Assembly: GCA_944326085.1 (NCBI GenBank)
Contig: CALVCL010000012.1
Location: 62,001-126,000 of the forward strand
DNA from: an uncultured Tidjanibacter sp.
Lineage (GTDB): Bacteria > Bacteroidota > Bacteroidia > Bacteroidales > Rikenellaceae
Reading direction: 5' to 3'
DNA: 64,000 nucleotides
A model generated the notes under the pieces. That model did not search any database. It was not told the origin of the DNA and worked only from the letters and a program-made list of their open reading frames with translations. Positions within the stretch are counted from its first letter, which is position 1; the number at the start of each line of letters is the position of its first letter. The position numbers were made by a program, and so were the translations under genes. Positions 29,299 through 38,785 of this stretch are shown piece by piece.

Positions 29299-29820
29299 AT
29301 GGCTACAAAAAACCTTTCCGTATTCGAGGCCCCTGCACTTTCGGCTGCCGACCTCAAGTTCGGCATTGTCGTATCGGAATGGAATCCTGAAATCACCAAT
29401 GCTCTCCGCGACGGTGCCGTGAGAACATTACGCAAATACGGATGCAATGAAGAGAACATCATCGTACGCTATGTACCTGGCACATTCGAACTTCCCATGG
29501 GAGCACGCTTTTTTGCAGAACATACCGATGTAGACGGAGTAATAGCGCTCGGATGTGTCGTTAAAGGCGAAACCCCACACTTCGACTACGTATGTATGGG
29601 TGCTACACAGGGCATTACCAACGTAATGCTCGAATGGGACATGCCGGTAGCATTCGGCGTACTGACCACACTCGACCAGCAGCAGGCTCTTGACCGGGCC
29701 GGAGGAAGACTCGGCAACAAAGGCGATGAAGCAGCCGTGGCTGCTATCAAGATGGTTCGTCTCCAGCGCGAGTTCGAACTATCCGCAACATCGAGTCTTG
29801 ACCCGATGAACGTGAACTAA
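29299..29820 (+). CDS. ribH: 6,7-dimethyl-8-ribityllumazine synthase
   Basis: 173 residues. It condenses the ribityl-aminouracil with dihydroxybutanone phosphate in the next-to-last step of riboflavin synthesis. Motifs: [10 protein letters not shown] (substrate ring stacking on Trp), PGTFELP, the loop [16 protein letters not shown] with its catalytic His, and PVAFGVLTT with [11 protein letters not shown]. The C-terminus is extended by about 15 residues past the usual KMVRL helix. It is not linked to other rib genes; RibD-like and riboflavin kinase genes lie elsewhere in the window. Flanked on both sides by terminators, so it appears monocistronic. Confidence 0.95.
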   Translation: MATKNLSVFEAPALSAADLKFGIVVSEWNPEITNALRDGAVRTLRKYGCNEENIIVRYVPGTFELPMGARFFAEHTDVDGVIALGCVVKGETPHFDYVCMGATQGITNVMLEWDMPVAFGVLTTLDQQQALDRAGGRLGNKGDEAAVAAIKMVRLQREFELSATSSLDPMNVN

Positions 29821-29844
29821 CCGCACATACATATATAAATGGAG

Positions 29845-29880
29845 AAAGGTTATCTGCATCTGCAGATAACCTTTATTGTT
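29845..29880 (+). terminator. ribH terminator
   Basis: A perfect inverted repeat with 14-base arms (29845-29858 with 29861-29874) followed by TTTATTGTT. Confidence 0.88.
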
Positions 29881-29957
29881 AAACTGAAACAGGAGGGAAT
29901 CGTGAAGATTCCCTCCTGCCCTTTGGGGATAACACCCAAAATACTAACCCAAACTTA
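29881..29957 (-). ncRNA. possible minus-strand small RNA of about 65 bases (-7 element plus hairpin terminator)
   Basis: On the minus strand, TAAGTTTG at 29957-29950 matches TAnnTTTG; about 25 bases further on comes a small hairpin (TTTGGG/CCCAAA arms, 29923-29941), then a perfect 12-base-pair hairpin (29890-29901 with 29907-29918) and a T-rich tail (GTTTCAGTTT). No minus-strand gene reads into this hairpin, so it looks like a self-contained short transcript facing ribH. No -33 element is seen. It could instead be a relic or a second terminator for ribH. Confidence 0.35.
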
Positions 29958-30161
29958 AATAAATGAAGAAACCTTATCGGATTGTCTTCCCAAGAGAAAC
30001 GTAAAGTATACACAATTATTATATCCGACAACAAGAATACAAATACAATAAACCAATAATACACATTAATTACATGGCATTATCATCACGTTAAGGCATC
30101 AATTGCATACCAATGAACCAATACATACACGCCGAAACTGATGACATATCCACATATTATC

Positions 30162-30192
30162 TTGCAATTCCTTACGTTATAGTCTATATTTA
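30162..30192 (+). promoter_or_regulatory. probable promoter of the DUF898 gene
   Basis: TTG at 30162-30164 and, after 20 bases, TATATTTA at 30185-30192, one mismatch from TAnnTTTG. The ATG is 21 bases further. Confidence 0.4.
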
Positions 30193-30213
30193 CTCCTGCA
30201 AAACCACAATGCT

Positions 30214-31221
30214 ATGAGAAACTATTTCAGTTGCAACATCAAGGGCGGCAAGCTATTCATGCCATTCATCGTATTTTGGCTTCTATTGGCAGGTTTGATA
30301 CTTGCCAACTCGATATGGTTTGCCTCGACATCTGAGATGATGCCGACAGTATTCAATTGGGAATATATAGGCAATTGCGCCTTCAATATTCTGGCATTGC
30401 TGCTTGCATTGTCCGCAATGTCATTATGGCTTTACCACTGCACCCGCGAGACCATAGGAAGTACTGCTCTCGAAGGCGACAGCTTCGACCCCAGTTACGA
30501 CTCGCGCGAATACACAATGATGTGTCTCAAAAACATACTGCTCAGCACTGTAACCCTCGGTATTTACACTCCATGGTTCATCAAAAAACTCACGGCATAC
30601 TTTGCCGAAAATACAGCTTACAACACAAATTTCTTTGAGTTTCACGGCAAAGGCAGCACAATATTCACATACATGGTTCTGTTCGTTGCAGTACCTGCAT
30701 TTCTTTACACATCATTCATAAGCCCAATAGCCGCCATGTCAGCTAATTTTGTAATGGATCAGACAGGTTTTACAATAATATTGGCCTCTATCCTGCTGAC
30801 ACTTCTGACATGCTTTTATGAAGCACTATACATAAGATGGTACATAAACATGACATACGGACGCAAGCGCATCATGACATACATACATTGCGGCAAAGCC
30901 GGCTGGTTCATATTCGGACAGGTATTGCTGTCAGGCATCACACTCTGCCTATACCTGCCGATGGCAACAATCCGCATCTGGCGCTACTACGCGACACGCA
31001 CCGTCATAGGCGAAGACAACATTGAAAAGATACTCGGCTTTTCAATGACACCGAAACGTGACTACTTTTTCATACTCGGACAAATGCTTCTCACCGCAAT
31101 CACATTAGGCATCTATTTCCCGTGGGGATATGCACGCACAATGTCGCGTCTCATAAGACAAACATATGTCGAGACATTGGAAACCACCTCAAGTGAACCC
31201 ATGCCGGCAACATACAACTGA
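30214..31221 (+). CDS. DUF898 (YjgN-like) inner-membrane protein
   Basis: 335 residues with seven or so membrane helices. DUF898 repeats are clear: LSTVTLGIYTPWFIKKLTAYFAENT near residue 112 and ITLGIYFPWGYARTMSRL near 300, plus GITLCLYLPMATIRIWRY near 245, so the protein is built from three similar units. Family members are poorly characterised; no transport or enzyme motif is visible. It stands alone with its own promoter between ribH and lysS. Confidence 0.88.
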   Translation: MRNYFSCNIKGGKLFMPFIVFWLLLAGLILANSIWFASTSEMMPTVFNWEYIGNCAFNILALLLALSAMSLWLYHCTRETIGSTALEGDSFDPSYDSREYTMMCLKNILLSTVTLGIYTPWFIKKLTAYFAENTAYNTNFFEFHGKGSTIFTYMVLFVAVPAFLYTSFISPIAAMSANFVMDQTGFTIILASILLTLLTCFYEALYIRWYINMTYGRKRIMTYIHCGKAGWFIFGQVLLSGITLCLYLPMATIRIWRYYATRTVIGEDNIEKILGFSMTPKRDYFFILGQMLLTAITLGIYFPWGYARTMSRLIRQTYVETLETTSSEPMPATYN

Positions 31222-31326
31222 CAGACAATCCGACCCTAATTTAACAAAACCACACTCCCCTGTTGCGAGCGATGTTATTTATCGGTCTTACAACATAAAA
31301 ACAGTATGTTATATGCTCCAACATGA

Positions 31327-31358
31327 TTGCGTAATGAGGGAAATTCTTCATACCTTTG
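31327..31358 (+). promoter_or_regulatory. promoter of lysS
   Basis: TTG at 31327-31329 and TACCTTTG at 31351-31358 (exact TAnnTTTG), 21 bases apart; the ATG is 34 bases downstream. A near-ideal two-part match. Confidence 0.7.
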
Positions 31359-31391
31359 CTGGGTTGAATATACAGAAAACAGCAAACTACC

Positions 31392-33116
31392 ATGTCATAT
31401 AACGAACTTAGCGAACAGGAACAACTGCGCCGCAACTCTCTGGCAGCATTACGCGAACTCGGCATAGAGCCATATCCTGCTGCGGAATATCCCGTAAGTG
31501 CCACTGCTGCACAGATAGCGGCAGAGTTCTCTCCTGAAAAAGGCAATTTCCAGGATATAAAAATTGCAGGACGCATAATGTCGCGCCGCATAATGGGCAG
31601 CGCATCGTTCTTCGAACTTCAGGACCACACAGGCCGCATACAGGTATATATCCGCAGGGATGACATATGCCCCGAGAACGACCCTACCCTTTACAACACG
31701 GTATTTAAGAAACTCCTCGACATCGGCGATTTCATCGGTGTAAGCGGGTTCGCATTTATTACCAAAACTGGAGAACTTTCAGTACACTGCCGAGAGTTCA
31801 CCGTACTGGGCAAATCCATACGTCCGCTCCCTGTTGTAAAGGAAAAAGACGGCAAGGTATATGACGCCTTCACCGACCCCGACACCCGCTACCGTCAGCG
31901 CTATGTCGACCTCGTAGTAAACCCGCAGGTACGCGACGTGTTCGTGAAGAGGGCAAAGATAATCTCGACAATGCGTCAGTTTTTCAACGAACATGGTTAT
32001 CTCGAAGTCGAAACTCCAATCCTGCAACCGATACCAGGCGGTGCGGCGGCTCGGCCGTTCATCACCCACCACAATACACTCGACACGGACCTCTACCTGC
32101 GTATTGCCAATGAGCTTTATTTGAAAAGGCTCATCGTAGGAGGCTACAACGGGGTCTATGAATTCGCCAAGGATTTCCGCAACGAAGGCATGGACCGTAC
32201 CCACAACCCCGAGTTTACCGTAATGGAAATATATGTTCCATACAAGGATTATCTGTGGATGATGAATTTTACGGAAGAAATGCTAGAACGCATCACTATG
32301 GCCGTAAACGGCACCACAGAACTAGAATTGTGGGGTAACAAAATCAGCTTCAAGCGTCCATTCCGCCGCATCACCATGACAGATGCCATACGCGAAAAAA
32401 CCGGCTTTGACATTACCGGCAAGAGCGAAGAGGAACTGCGCGAAGCATGCCGCGACCTCAAGGTGGAAATAGACGACACCATGGGCAAAGGCAAACTCAT
32501 CGATGCCATATTCAGCGAATACTGCGAAGGCGACCTCATACAGCCGACCTTTGTCATGGACTACCCGATTGACATGTCACCGCTCGTAAAACGTCACCGC
32601 AACAACCCGGAACTTACGGAACGTTTCGAGCTTTTCGTAGCCGGCAAAGAACTTTGCAACGCTTATTCGGAGCTTAATGACCCGATAGACCAGTTGGAAC
32701 GTTTCCAGGAACAGCTCCGCCTCAGCGAAAAGGGTGACGACGAGGCAATGTTCATCGATATGGACTTTGTTCGCGCCCTCGAATACGGCATGCCTCCGAC
32801 GTCCGGTATGGGTATGGGTATCGACCGTCTCACGATGTTCATGACCAACCAGCAGTCCATACAGGATGTGCTCTTCTTTCCGCAGATGAAACCGGAAAAG
32901 GGCGCAGTAAAGGACTCCGTAGAAAAATACGAAGAGAAAGGTATCCCTGCAGAATGGGTGCCCGTACTCCACAAGATGGGCTTCACCACTGTTGAATCGC
33001 TTCGCAAACTGTCGGCGGGCAAACTGTTCAACGACTTGTGCGGCTTCAACAAGAAGAACAAACTCGGCCTCAAGAACCCGACGGCCGACGAGGTGAAGAA
33101 GTGGGTTGAAGAATAA
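31392..33116 (+). CDS. lysS: lysine--tRNA ligase (class II)
   Basis: 574 residues. N-terminal OB-fold anticodon-binding domain ([21 protein letters not shown], residues about 55-150), then the class II core: motif 1 around [15 protein letters not shown], motif 2 [20 protein letters not shown], motif 3 [12 protein letters not shown]. After the core comes a C-terminal extension of about 70 residues ([19 protein letters not shown] onward), a helical DNA/RNA-binding-like segment usual in LysRS of this phylum but absent from E. coli. It is followed by tpiA after 41 bases, perhaps co-transcribed. Confidence 0.96.
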   Translation: MSYNELSEQEQLRRNSLAALRELGIEPYPAAEYPVSATAAQIAAEFSPEKGNFQDIKIAGRIMSRRIMGSASFFELQDHTGRIQVYIRRDDICPENDPTLYNTVFKKLLDIGDFIGVSGFAFITKTGELSVHCREFTVLGKSIRPLPVVKEKDGKVYDAFTDPDTRYRQRYVDLVVNPQVRDVFVKRAKIISTMRQFFNEHGYLEVETPILQPIPGGAAARPFITHHNTLDTDLYLRIANELYLKRLIVGGYNGVYEFAKDFRNEGMDRTHNPEFTVMEIYVPYKDYLWMMNFTEEMLERITMAVNGTTELELWGNKISFKRPFRRITMTDAIREKTGFDITGKSEEELREACRDLKVEIDDTMGKGKLIDAIFSEYCEGDLIQPTFVMDYPIDMSPLVKRHRNNPELTERFELFVAGKELCNAYSELNDPIDQLERFQEQLRLSEKGDDEAMFIDMDFVRALEYGMPPTSGMGMGIDRLTMFMTNQQSIQDVLFFPQMKPEKGAVKDSVEKYEEKGIPAEWVPVLHKMGFTTVESLRKLSAGKLFNDLCGFNKKNKLGLKNPTADEVKKWVEE

Positions 33117-33157
33117 CGAACCACAAACCAACTAACCATAAAACAATACCGACTAAC

Positions 33158-33910
33158 ATGAGAAGGAAAATCGTTGCGGGTAACTGGAAGATGAACACCA
33201 TGCCCGCAGAAGGAGTGGAACTCGCCAAGGCTGTGGCAGCCAAGCGTCACGAAGCAGGCAGCAACGTGGAACTCATCGTATGTCCTCCGTTCACACACCT
33301 CAGCGAGGTTGTCAAGGTTACAAGGGGTACCGGTGTAGCCGTAGGCGCACAGAACTGCGCAGCAGAGGAGAAAGGCGCGTATACCGGTGAAGTATCGGCT
33401 GCAATGCTTGCCTCCCTTGGTGTTGAGTATGTAATACTCGGTCACTCTGAAAGGCGTGAATATTACGGCGAAACGAGCGAAACCCTCAACCGCAAGATGG
33501 CCATGGCATATGCCAACAAGCTCGTTCCGATATACTGTGTAGGCGAGAAACTCGCAGAACGCGAGGCCGGTAAACATTTCGATGTAGTCGGTGCACAGCT
33601 CCGCGAAGTTGTCTTCAATCTCACTACCGAACAGTTTGCACATCTTATCGTCGCTTACGAACCCGTTTGGGCAATCGGTACCGGCAAGACAGCCACTTCG
33701 GAACAGGCAGAAGAGATACACGCATTCATCCGCAAGATTCTTGCAGAGAAGTTCGGTGAGGCAGCAGAAAACACCCCGATACTTTACGGCGGCTCATGCA
33801 AGCCATCCAACGCACCGGAGCTGTTTGCAAAGTCCGATGTCGACGGCGGTCTGATAGGAGGCGCGGCACTCGATGCCGATTCATTCCTCGGAATCGCCAA
33901 GGCATTCTAA
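33158..33910 (+). CDS. tpiA: triosephosphate isomerase
   Basis: 250 residues, full length. Interconverts dihydroxyacetone phosphate and glyceraldehyde 3-phosphate. N-terminal VAGNWKMNT (catalytic Lys and Asn), [11 protein letters not shown] (catalytic His), [14 protein letters not shown] (catalytic Glu and flexible lid) and [10 protein letters not shown] plus [11 protein letters not shown] at the phosphate site are all intact. It follows lysS closely and ends at a hairpin terminator. Confidence 0.97.
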   Translation: MRRKIVAGNWKMNTMPAEGVELAKAVAAKRHEAGSNVELIVCPPFTHLSEVVKVTRGTGVAVGAQNCAAEEKGAYTGEVSAAMLASLGVEYVILGHSERREYYGETSETLNRKMAMAYANKLVPIYCVGEKLAEREAGKHFDVVGAQLREVVFNLTTEQFAHLIVAYEPVWAIGTGKTATSEQAEEIHAFIRKILAEKFGEAAENTPILYGGSCKPSNAPELFAKSDVDGGLIGGAALDADSFLGIAKAF

Positions 33911-33918
33911 CAAACAAT

Positions 33919-33951
33919 AAAGAAGCATCGCTGCTGAGCGACGCTTCTTTT
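33919..33951 (+). terminator. tpiA terminator
   Basis: An imperfect stem (33919-33926 with 33943-33950, inner TCGCT/AGCGA pairing) ending in TTT, nine bases after the stop codon. Confidence 0.8.
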
Positions 33952-34072
33952 GTATGGTAAGATTTTACAGCATTCCAGATCCAACCGGCAGTTAGCAAGC
34001 CTATACCTTGGAATTATCCCATATATAGTGAAATTCTGCGGTTTGTAATACAACACCGTTACCTCTAAAACA

Positions 34073-34104
34073 AAATAAGGTTGCCTTGAAAGGCAACCTT
34101 ATTT
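34073..34104. terminator. terminator of the superoxide dismutase gene (works in both directions)
   Basis: A perfect 14-base-pair stem (34073-34086 with 34091-34104) around a 4-base loop, with A and T tracts in the outer arms, 15 bases past the SOD stop. Confidence 0.85.
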
Positions 34105-34118
34105 ACAATTCACACTAA

Positions 34119-34694
34119 TTAGAATCTCTCCTCTACCTTCTTCCAATCGATGACATTCCATGTAGCCTGTATGGAAGCAGCCCTTCTGTTGCGGTAGTCA
34201 ATGTAATATGCGTGTTCCCAAACATCCATTACCATAAGGGGCGTAAGTCCGTTGCGAAGCGGATTACCGGCATTAGACTCATTAACTATGTCAAGATTGC
34301 CAGCCGCATCCTTTACGAGCCATGTCCAACCCGAACCGAACAGGCCTGTAGCCTTCTTCTCAAACTCGGCCTTGAAGGCATCGAAAGAACCATACTTTGT
34401 CTCCAATGCTACAAGCAGTTTCCCCGACGGAATAACCTGCGGCTGCGAAGAAAACGTGCAGAAATAGAATGTGTGATTCCAAGTCTGTGCTGCGTTGTTA
34501 AAGATGGGACCATCAGCCTTCTTTATCATCTCCTCCAGCGAAGCATTCTCATACTCAGTACCAACAATCAACTTGTTAAGATTGTCTACATATGTTTGGA
34601 GATGTTTCCCGTAGTGATATTCAATTGTTTCCCTACTGATATGAGGCGCCAACGCATCCTGAGCGTACGGCAGTTCCGGCATTTTGTGCATCAT
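34119..34694 (-). CDS. sodB: Fe/Mn superoxide dismutase
   Basis: 191 residues. Detoxifies superoxide in the cytoplasm. Metal ligands are in YHYGKHLQTYV (first His), NHTFYF (second His) and DVWEHAYYIDYRN (Asp and third His). FNNAAQTWNHTF places the active-site Gln in the N-terminal half, the iron-type arrangement, but SODs of Bacteroides can use either metal. Starts at 34694 or three bases later; both give MHKMPELPYAQDAL. The leader from the -7 element at 34797 is about 100 bases, longer than most here. Confidence 0.95.
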   Translation of the reverse strand: MMHKMPELPYAQDALAPHISRETIEYHYGKHLQTYVDNLNKLIVGTEYENASLEEMIKKADGPIFNNAAQTWNHTFYFCTFSSQPQVIPSGKLLVALETKYGSFDAFKAEFEKKATGLFGSGWTWLVKDAAGNLDIVNESNAGNPLRNGLTPLMVMDVWEHAYYIDYRNRRAASIQATWNVIDWKKVEERF

Positions 34695-34796
34695 GATGTT
34701 TTCCTGTTAAAATTAATAACCGTGTTTTCTCAAAAGCCTTCAGCGGCTTCCGGCAAGTATGACAGTACAAAATACATACCATCCATACTCCAACAT

Positions 34797-34804
34797 CAAA
34801 GTTA
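34797..34804 (-). promoter_or_regulatory. -7 promoter element of the superoxide dismutase gene
   Basis: Minus strand TAACTTTG, exact TAnnTTTG, 102 bases upstream of the start codon. Confidence 0.45.
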
Positions 34805-34923
34805 TGAATTATAAACGAGAAACCTTACTTTCATACAGCAGATTGTCTATCAACAATATCTATAAGTCAATATCATAAAACTATGATACCTTGCATTGTC
34901 CTGACACGCAACACATAAAACTG

Positions 34924-35565
34924 TCACGCAAACAACATCATGAGTATAGAGATAGCAAAACCGCCGGCAAAACCCAACCCTTCTTCTGAAGGTGTGTTTT
35001 TGCGAAGACACAGACGCGCCGACCCCAACATTCCGGCACAAAGCACTGCAACACAAAATACCCACACCATATTCGGATATCCGGCATACAGAAGTATGAG
35101 AGTCATACCTACTACAGCTCCAGCCGCGGTGAGGTGTATGCTGATACGCCACAGAATGCTGCCCAGTAGACAAAACAGTGCACATGCCATGGATGCAAAC
35201 ATCATGCGCCTAAGCAGGAACAGCATCGGAAATGATGAAATCATCCATCCGCACAATCCGTAACACAACGCTACGACAAACATCGGCAGCATAGTATCCT
35301 TTCTTGATGACAAAGAATAATCACGTATAACACGGAAAAGATGCATCAACATAATCGCCAGCGCAGGCACCAACAGCATATCAGTAAACATAACTGCCAA
35401 AATGTAGTTTCTCACCTGCGACGAAACATACACCGGCAACAGTCCTGTTCCAAACAACAGCGACATGAACCACACAGGCATTAGAAACGGATGTAACACA
35501 TACGACACCACACTGCTGATGCGGGACAATACTCTATCGTACTTTACGGGTCTATATTCCAACAT
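34924..35565 (-). CDS. multi-pass membrane protein, possibly PAP2-related
   Basis: 213 residues with six hydrophobic helices and short loops. The segment ILWRISIHLTAAGAVVG near residue 140 resembles the SxH part of PAP2-type phosphatases, but the other catalytic motifs (the Lys/Arg-rich first motif and the C-terminal His) are not evident, so an active phosphatase is doubtful. It begins 14 bases after the rpoN stop codon on the same strand and is likely co-transcribed with it, an arrangement common in Bacteroidota. Function unknown. Confidence 0.75.
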   Translation of the reverse strand: MLEYRPVKYDRVLSRISSVVSYVLHPFLMPVWFMSLLFGTGLLPVYVSSQVRNYILAVMFTDMLLVPALAIMLMHLFRVIRDYSLSSRKDTMLPMFVVALCYGLCGWMISSFPMLFLLRRMMFASMACALFCLLGSILWRISIHLTAAGAVVGMTLILLYAGYPNMVWVFCVAVLCAGMLGSARLCLRKNTPSEEGLGFAGGFAISILMMLFA

Positions 35566-35579
35566 GTCACCGATTCTAT

Positions 35580-37013
35580 CTACAATTCCTTACGAAGTCT
35601 GGCCACGGGAATATTCAGCATTTCACGATATTTGCCTACAGTGCGGCGCGCTATATGATACCCCATGTTGTTTAGCATCTCCATAAGAGCCTCATCCGTA
35701 AGCGGGTTACGCTTATCCTCATGTGCCACACAATCGGTCAGTATTTTCTTAATCTCATATGAAGATACCTCCTCGCCTCTGTCTGTCTGCATGGCTTCCG
35801 AGAAAAGTTGCTTCAAAGGTATCACTCCGAACGACGTCTGTACGAACTTGCTGCTCACAACACGAGATATGGTTGACACGTCAAGTCCTGTTCTGCCGGC
35901 AATATCCTTAAGTATCATAGGACGTAGCTTGCTTGCATCTCCGCTGATAAAATAGTCATGCTGATAGTCGACTATTGCCTGCATGGTACGCAACAGTGTA
36001 TCCTGACGCTGCTTGATGGCAGATATGAACCATTTTGCCGAATCAATCTTGCTTTTCACGAACTGGAAAGCCTCTTTGTCCTCCTGTGTTGGTATTGCCG
36101 ACCCGCTAGTCATACGTTTAATCACATCGGCATAACGCCGGTTTATCTTCAACTCCGGCACGTTGGCAGAGTTCAGTCTCAACGACAGTTCACCATCATT
36201 CTCATCAAGTATAAAGTCCGGTACGATATACGGCAATGCTATATTGCCACCTTCGGTGTATAGATTGCCTGGCTTGGGCGAAAGCCTCTGTATCTCATCC
36301 ACGACATCGCGAAACTGCTCTTCCCCGATACCGAGACGCGCCATAATCTTCTCGAAATGCTTCTTGGTAAACTCTTCAAAATAATTCTGCAATATCTTCA
36401 ATGCAAGTTTCTGAACATCCGATTGCGGGGCCTTGCGTTCCAACTGCAATATGAGACACTCGCGCAAATCCCTTGCCCCAACTCCGGGCGGCTCCAGTGA
36501 TTGCACAATTTTCAATCCCTTCTCTAGTTCCGGGATTGCTATCTCCTGTCCGTAATTAAATGCTATGTCATCGGCAATAGACTGCAGGTCAAGCCTCATA
36601 TATCCGTCCTCATCTATATTGCCTATGATATATAGCGCTATTCCGGCAAGGTCGGACGGCATATCCCTATACGAGAGTTGTTCAGTCAGATAATCATGCA
36701 TGCTGTGCCCTTCAAACAACACTGTCTGACGTTCTTTATCATCGCGGGAATGATTATTTACATACGATTTGTAAGCAGGTGTTTCTGCCTCACGCATGTA
36801 TTCATCCATTGATACCTCCTTTGGCATTCCTTCATCTTCATTGGCTTCTTCCTGCGATTGCTCCTCTTCAAGCACAGGATTCTCTTCTATCTCCTGCTTC
36901 ACTCTCTGCTCCAACTGCATGGTCGGCAGTTCGAGCAACTTTATCATCTGTATTTGTTGAGGCGACAGCTTCTGAAGCTGTTTCAGTACCTGTTTCTGGT
37001 TTATAGCGGTCAT
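35580..37013 (-). CDS. rpoN: RNA polymerase sigma-54 factor
   Basis: 477 residues. Region I is the Gln/Leu-rich start KQLQKLSPQQIQMIKLLELP, followed by an acidic linker, the core-binding region (residues about 115-290) and the DNA-binding part with a helix-turn-helix. The RpoN box ARRTVGKYREMLNI close to the C-terminus recognises the -24 element. Such promoters need an AAA+ activator; none is encoded in the window. It lies 147 bases downstream of asnS and 14 bases before the membrane protein gene. Confidence 0.96.
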   Translation of the reverse strand: MTAINQKQVLKQLQKLSPQQIQMIKLLELPTMQLEQRVKQEIEENPVLEEEQSQEEANEDEGMPKEVSMDEYMREAETPAYKSYVNNHSRDDKERQTVLFEGHSMHDYLTEQLSYRDMPSDLAGIALYIIGNIDEDGYMRLDLQSIADDIAFNYGQEIAIPELEKGLKIVQSLEPPGVGARDLRECLILQLERKAPQSDVQKLALKILQNYFEEFTKKHFEKIMARLGIGEEQFRDVVDEIQRLSPKPGNLYTEGGNIALPYIVPDFILDENDGELSLRLNSANVPELKINRRYADVIKRMTSGSAIPTQEDKEAFQFVKSKIDSAKWFISAIKQRQDTLLRTMQAIVDYQHDYFISGDASKLRPMILKDIAGRTGLDVSTISRVVSSKFVQTSFGVIPLKQLFSEAMQTDRGEEVSSYEIKKILTDCVAHEDKRNPLTDEALMEMLNNMGYHIARRTVGKYREMLNIPVARLRKEL

Positions 37014-37160
37014 AAACTGACTTTCATGTCGTTAAAACAACACACCGATGCAAGTGTGCAAATGCATTCAAACGACACAGCGGCAGGCGTCCGCCGCAAC
37101 GTACGGTTAAAATCGCACGTATCGGCCGATGCTGCCGCCATGTGTCGCTATCTGTATGGT

Positions 37161-38561
37161 TTAGAATTCCGCGTTCTTCGGTGTACGCGGGAAAGGTATC
37201 ACATCTCGAATATTGGCCATACCGGTGACAAACAGCAACAACCTTTCGAAACCGAGTCCAAAACCGCTGTGCGGTGCCGAGCCAAAACGACGGGTATCCA
37301 TGTACCACCACAACGTATCCATACTCATGCCAAGCTCCTTGATACGCTTGTCCAATTTGTTGTAATCGGCTTCCCTTTCCGAACCGCCGATAATCTCGCC
37401 GATTTTCGGGAAGAGCACGTCCATTGCACGTACGGTTTTGCCGTCGTCGTTTTGCTTCATGTAAAAAGCCTTTATTTCCTTCGGATAGTTGATAAGTATC
37501 ACGGGCTTCCTGAAGTGTTTTTCTACAAGGTAACGCTCATGCTCGCTCTGCAAGTCGCATCCCCAGTCCACAGGAAATTCGAACTTCTCGCCGCTTGCCT
37601 TAAGTATTTCGATACCTTCTGTGTAATCGAGTCTTACAAACCGTTCTGCAACTACTGAACGCAGCCTTTCGATAAGACCGTCGTCATACATCTTGTTAAG
37701 GAATTCAAGATCTTCCATGCAGTTGTCAAGAGCATACTGTATGAGATACTTGAGGAATTCCTCTGCAAGTTCCATATTATCTTCCAACTCATAAAAAGCC
37801 ATTTCGGGTTCTATCATCCAAAACTCGGCCAGGTGGCGCGGCGTATTGGAGTTCTCTGCACGGAATGTGGGACCGAACGTATATATCTGCGATAAAGCCG
37901 TAGCACCAAGTTCACCTTCGAGCTGACCAGACACAGTCAAGTTTGTGGAGCGGCCAAAGAAATCCTGCGAATAGTCAATGCGTCCATCATCGGTACGTGG
38001 CAGGTTCTTCATGTCGAGCGTTGTCACCTGAAACATTGCACCGGCCCCCTCGGCATCCGATGCTGTTATAATAGGCGTATGCAGATAATAGAAACCCTTG
38101 TCGTTGAAAAATTTGTGAATGGCAAATGCCATTGCGTGACGTATACGCAACACTGCACCGAACGTATTGGTACGCGGGCGCAAATGTGCTATTTCACGCA
38201 GAAATTCGAGCGTATGACCCTTTTTCTGAAGCGGATATGTTTCAGGGTCGGCCTCTCCATATATTTCCAGGTCCTTTGCCTGTACCTCTACCCTCTGACC
38301 AGAGCCCATGGACTCTACCAGACGGCCGCTTGCACAAATACATGCACCGGTTGTAATTCTCTTGAGAAGGTCGCTGTCGAAAGATGCCACATCGACGACT
38401 ACCTGTATATTGTTTATTGTAGAGCCGTCGTTGAGTGCAATGAACGCCACGTTCTTGTTTCCTCTCTTGGTACGTACCCAACCTTTTACCACTACATCAG
38501 TGTCTGCCTGACCGGAGCGGAGCAAATCCGCAATCATAGTCCTTTTAACTTTCGACATCAC
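37161..38561 (-). CDS. asnS: asparagine--tRNA ligase (class II)
   Basis: 466 residues. OB-fold anticodon domain ([25 protein letters not shown], split here as [16 protein letters not shown]) at residues 20-105, class II core with [17 protein letters not shown], the motif 2 region [25 protein letters not shown] and motif 3 [12 protein letters not shown]. The GQLEGE and TSRHLxEFWM-like wording separates AsnRS from AspRS. It is divergent from the DUF4954 gene, with about 220 bases between them. No exact -7 element is visible on its strand. Confidence 0.95.
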   Translation of the reverse strand: MMSKVKRTMIADLLRSGQADTDVVVKGWVRTKRGNKNVAFIALNDGSTINNIQVVVDVASFDSDLLKRITTGACICASGRLVESMGSGQRVEVQAKDLEIYGEADPETYPLQKKGHTLEFLREIAHLRPRTNTFGAVLRIRHAMAFAIHKFFNDKGFYYLHTPIITASDAEGAGAMFQVTTLDMKNLPRTDDGRIDYSQDFFGRSTNLTVSGQLEGELGATALSQIYTFGPTFRAENSNTPRHLAEFWMIEPEMAFYELEDNMELAEEFLKYLIQYALDNCMEDLEFLNKMYDDGLIERLRSVVAERFVRLDYTEGIEILKASGEKFEFPVDWGCDLQSEHERYLVEKHFRKPVILINYPKEIKAFYMKQNDDGKTVRAMDVLFPKIGEIIGGSEREADYNKLDKRIKELGMSMDTLWWYMDTRRFGSAPHSGFGLGFERLLLFVTGMANIRDVIPFPRTPKNAEF

Positions 38562-38700
38562 GTTAACTATTTTATTTGTCGTACATTTATCAAATTACGC
38601 AAATATCGGGATTTTTTCTCATTATTGCACCACCATATAACACAAAAGCAACGCGAACTAACAAAAACAGATCTCCTGTCACAGCCATGTGTGCTGTCTG

Positions 38701-38734
38701 TTGACAACATTTACGCACAAATTAGGTATTTTTG
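38701..38734 (+). promoter_or_regulatory. promoter of the DUF4954-GH2-like-rlmH run
   Basis: TTGAC at 38701-38705 and TATTTTTG at 38727-38734 (exact TAnnTTTG), 23 bases after the TTG; ATG 52 bases downstream. Confidence 0.55.
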
Positions 38735-38785
38735 TAGAAATTGTAAATAACCGTCAAGACAGGACGGACATGAATTACCACAAAC

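Larger units (their letters stand above)
29881..30213. other. gene-free stretch between ribH and the DUF898 gene
   Basis: About 330 bases without a convincing gene. The left 75 bases hold the two hairpins described as a possible small RNA; the middle is A/T-rich and shows nothing recognisable; the right end carries the presumed DUF898 promoter. A 61-codon minus-strand frame across the hairpins is not supported. Confidence 0.6.

Noticed and set aside
29879..30064. Minus-strand frame of 61 codons with a hydrophobic N-terminus
   Set aside because: Its C-terminal half runs through the two hairpins, it has no ribosome-binding or promoter support, and the hydrophobic look follows from A/T-rich DNA.
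34924..35565. Active PAP2 phosphatase
   Set aside because: Only one stretch resembles the family and the remaining catalytic motifs are not seen, so the gene is listed as a membrane protein of unknown function.
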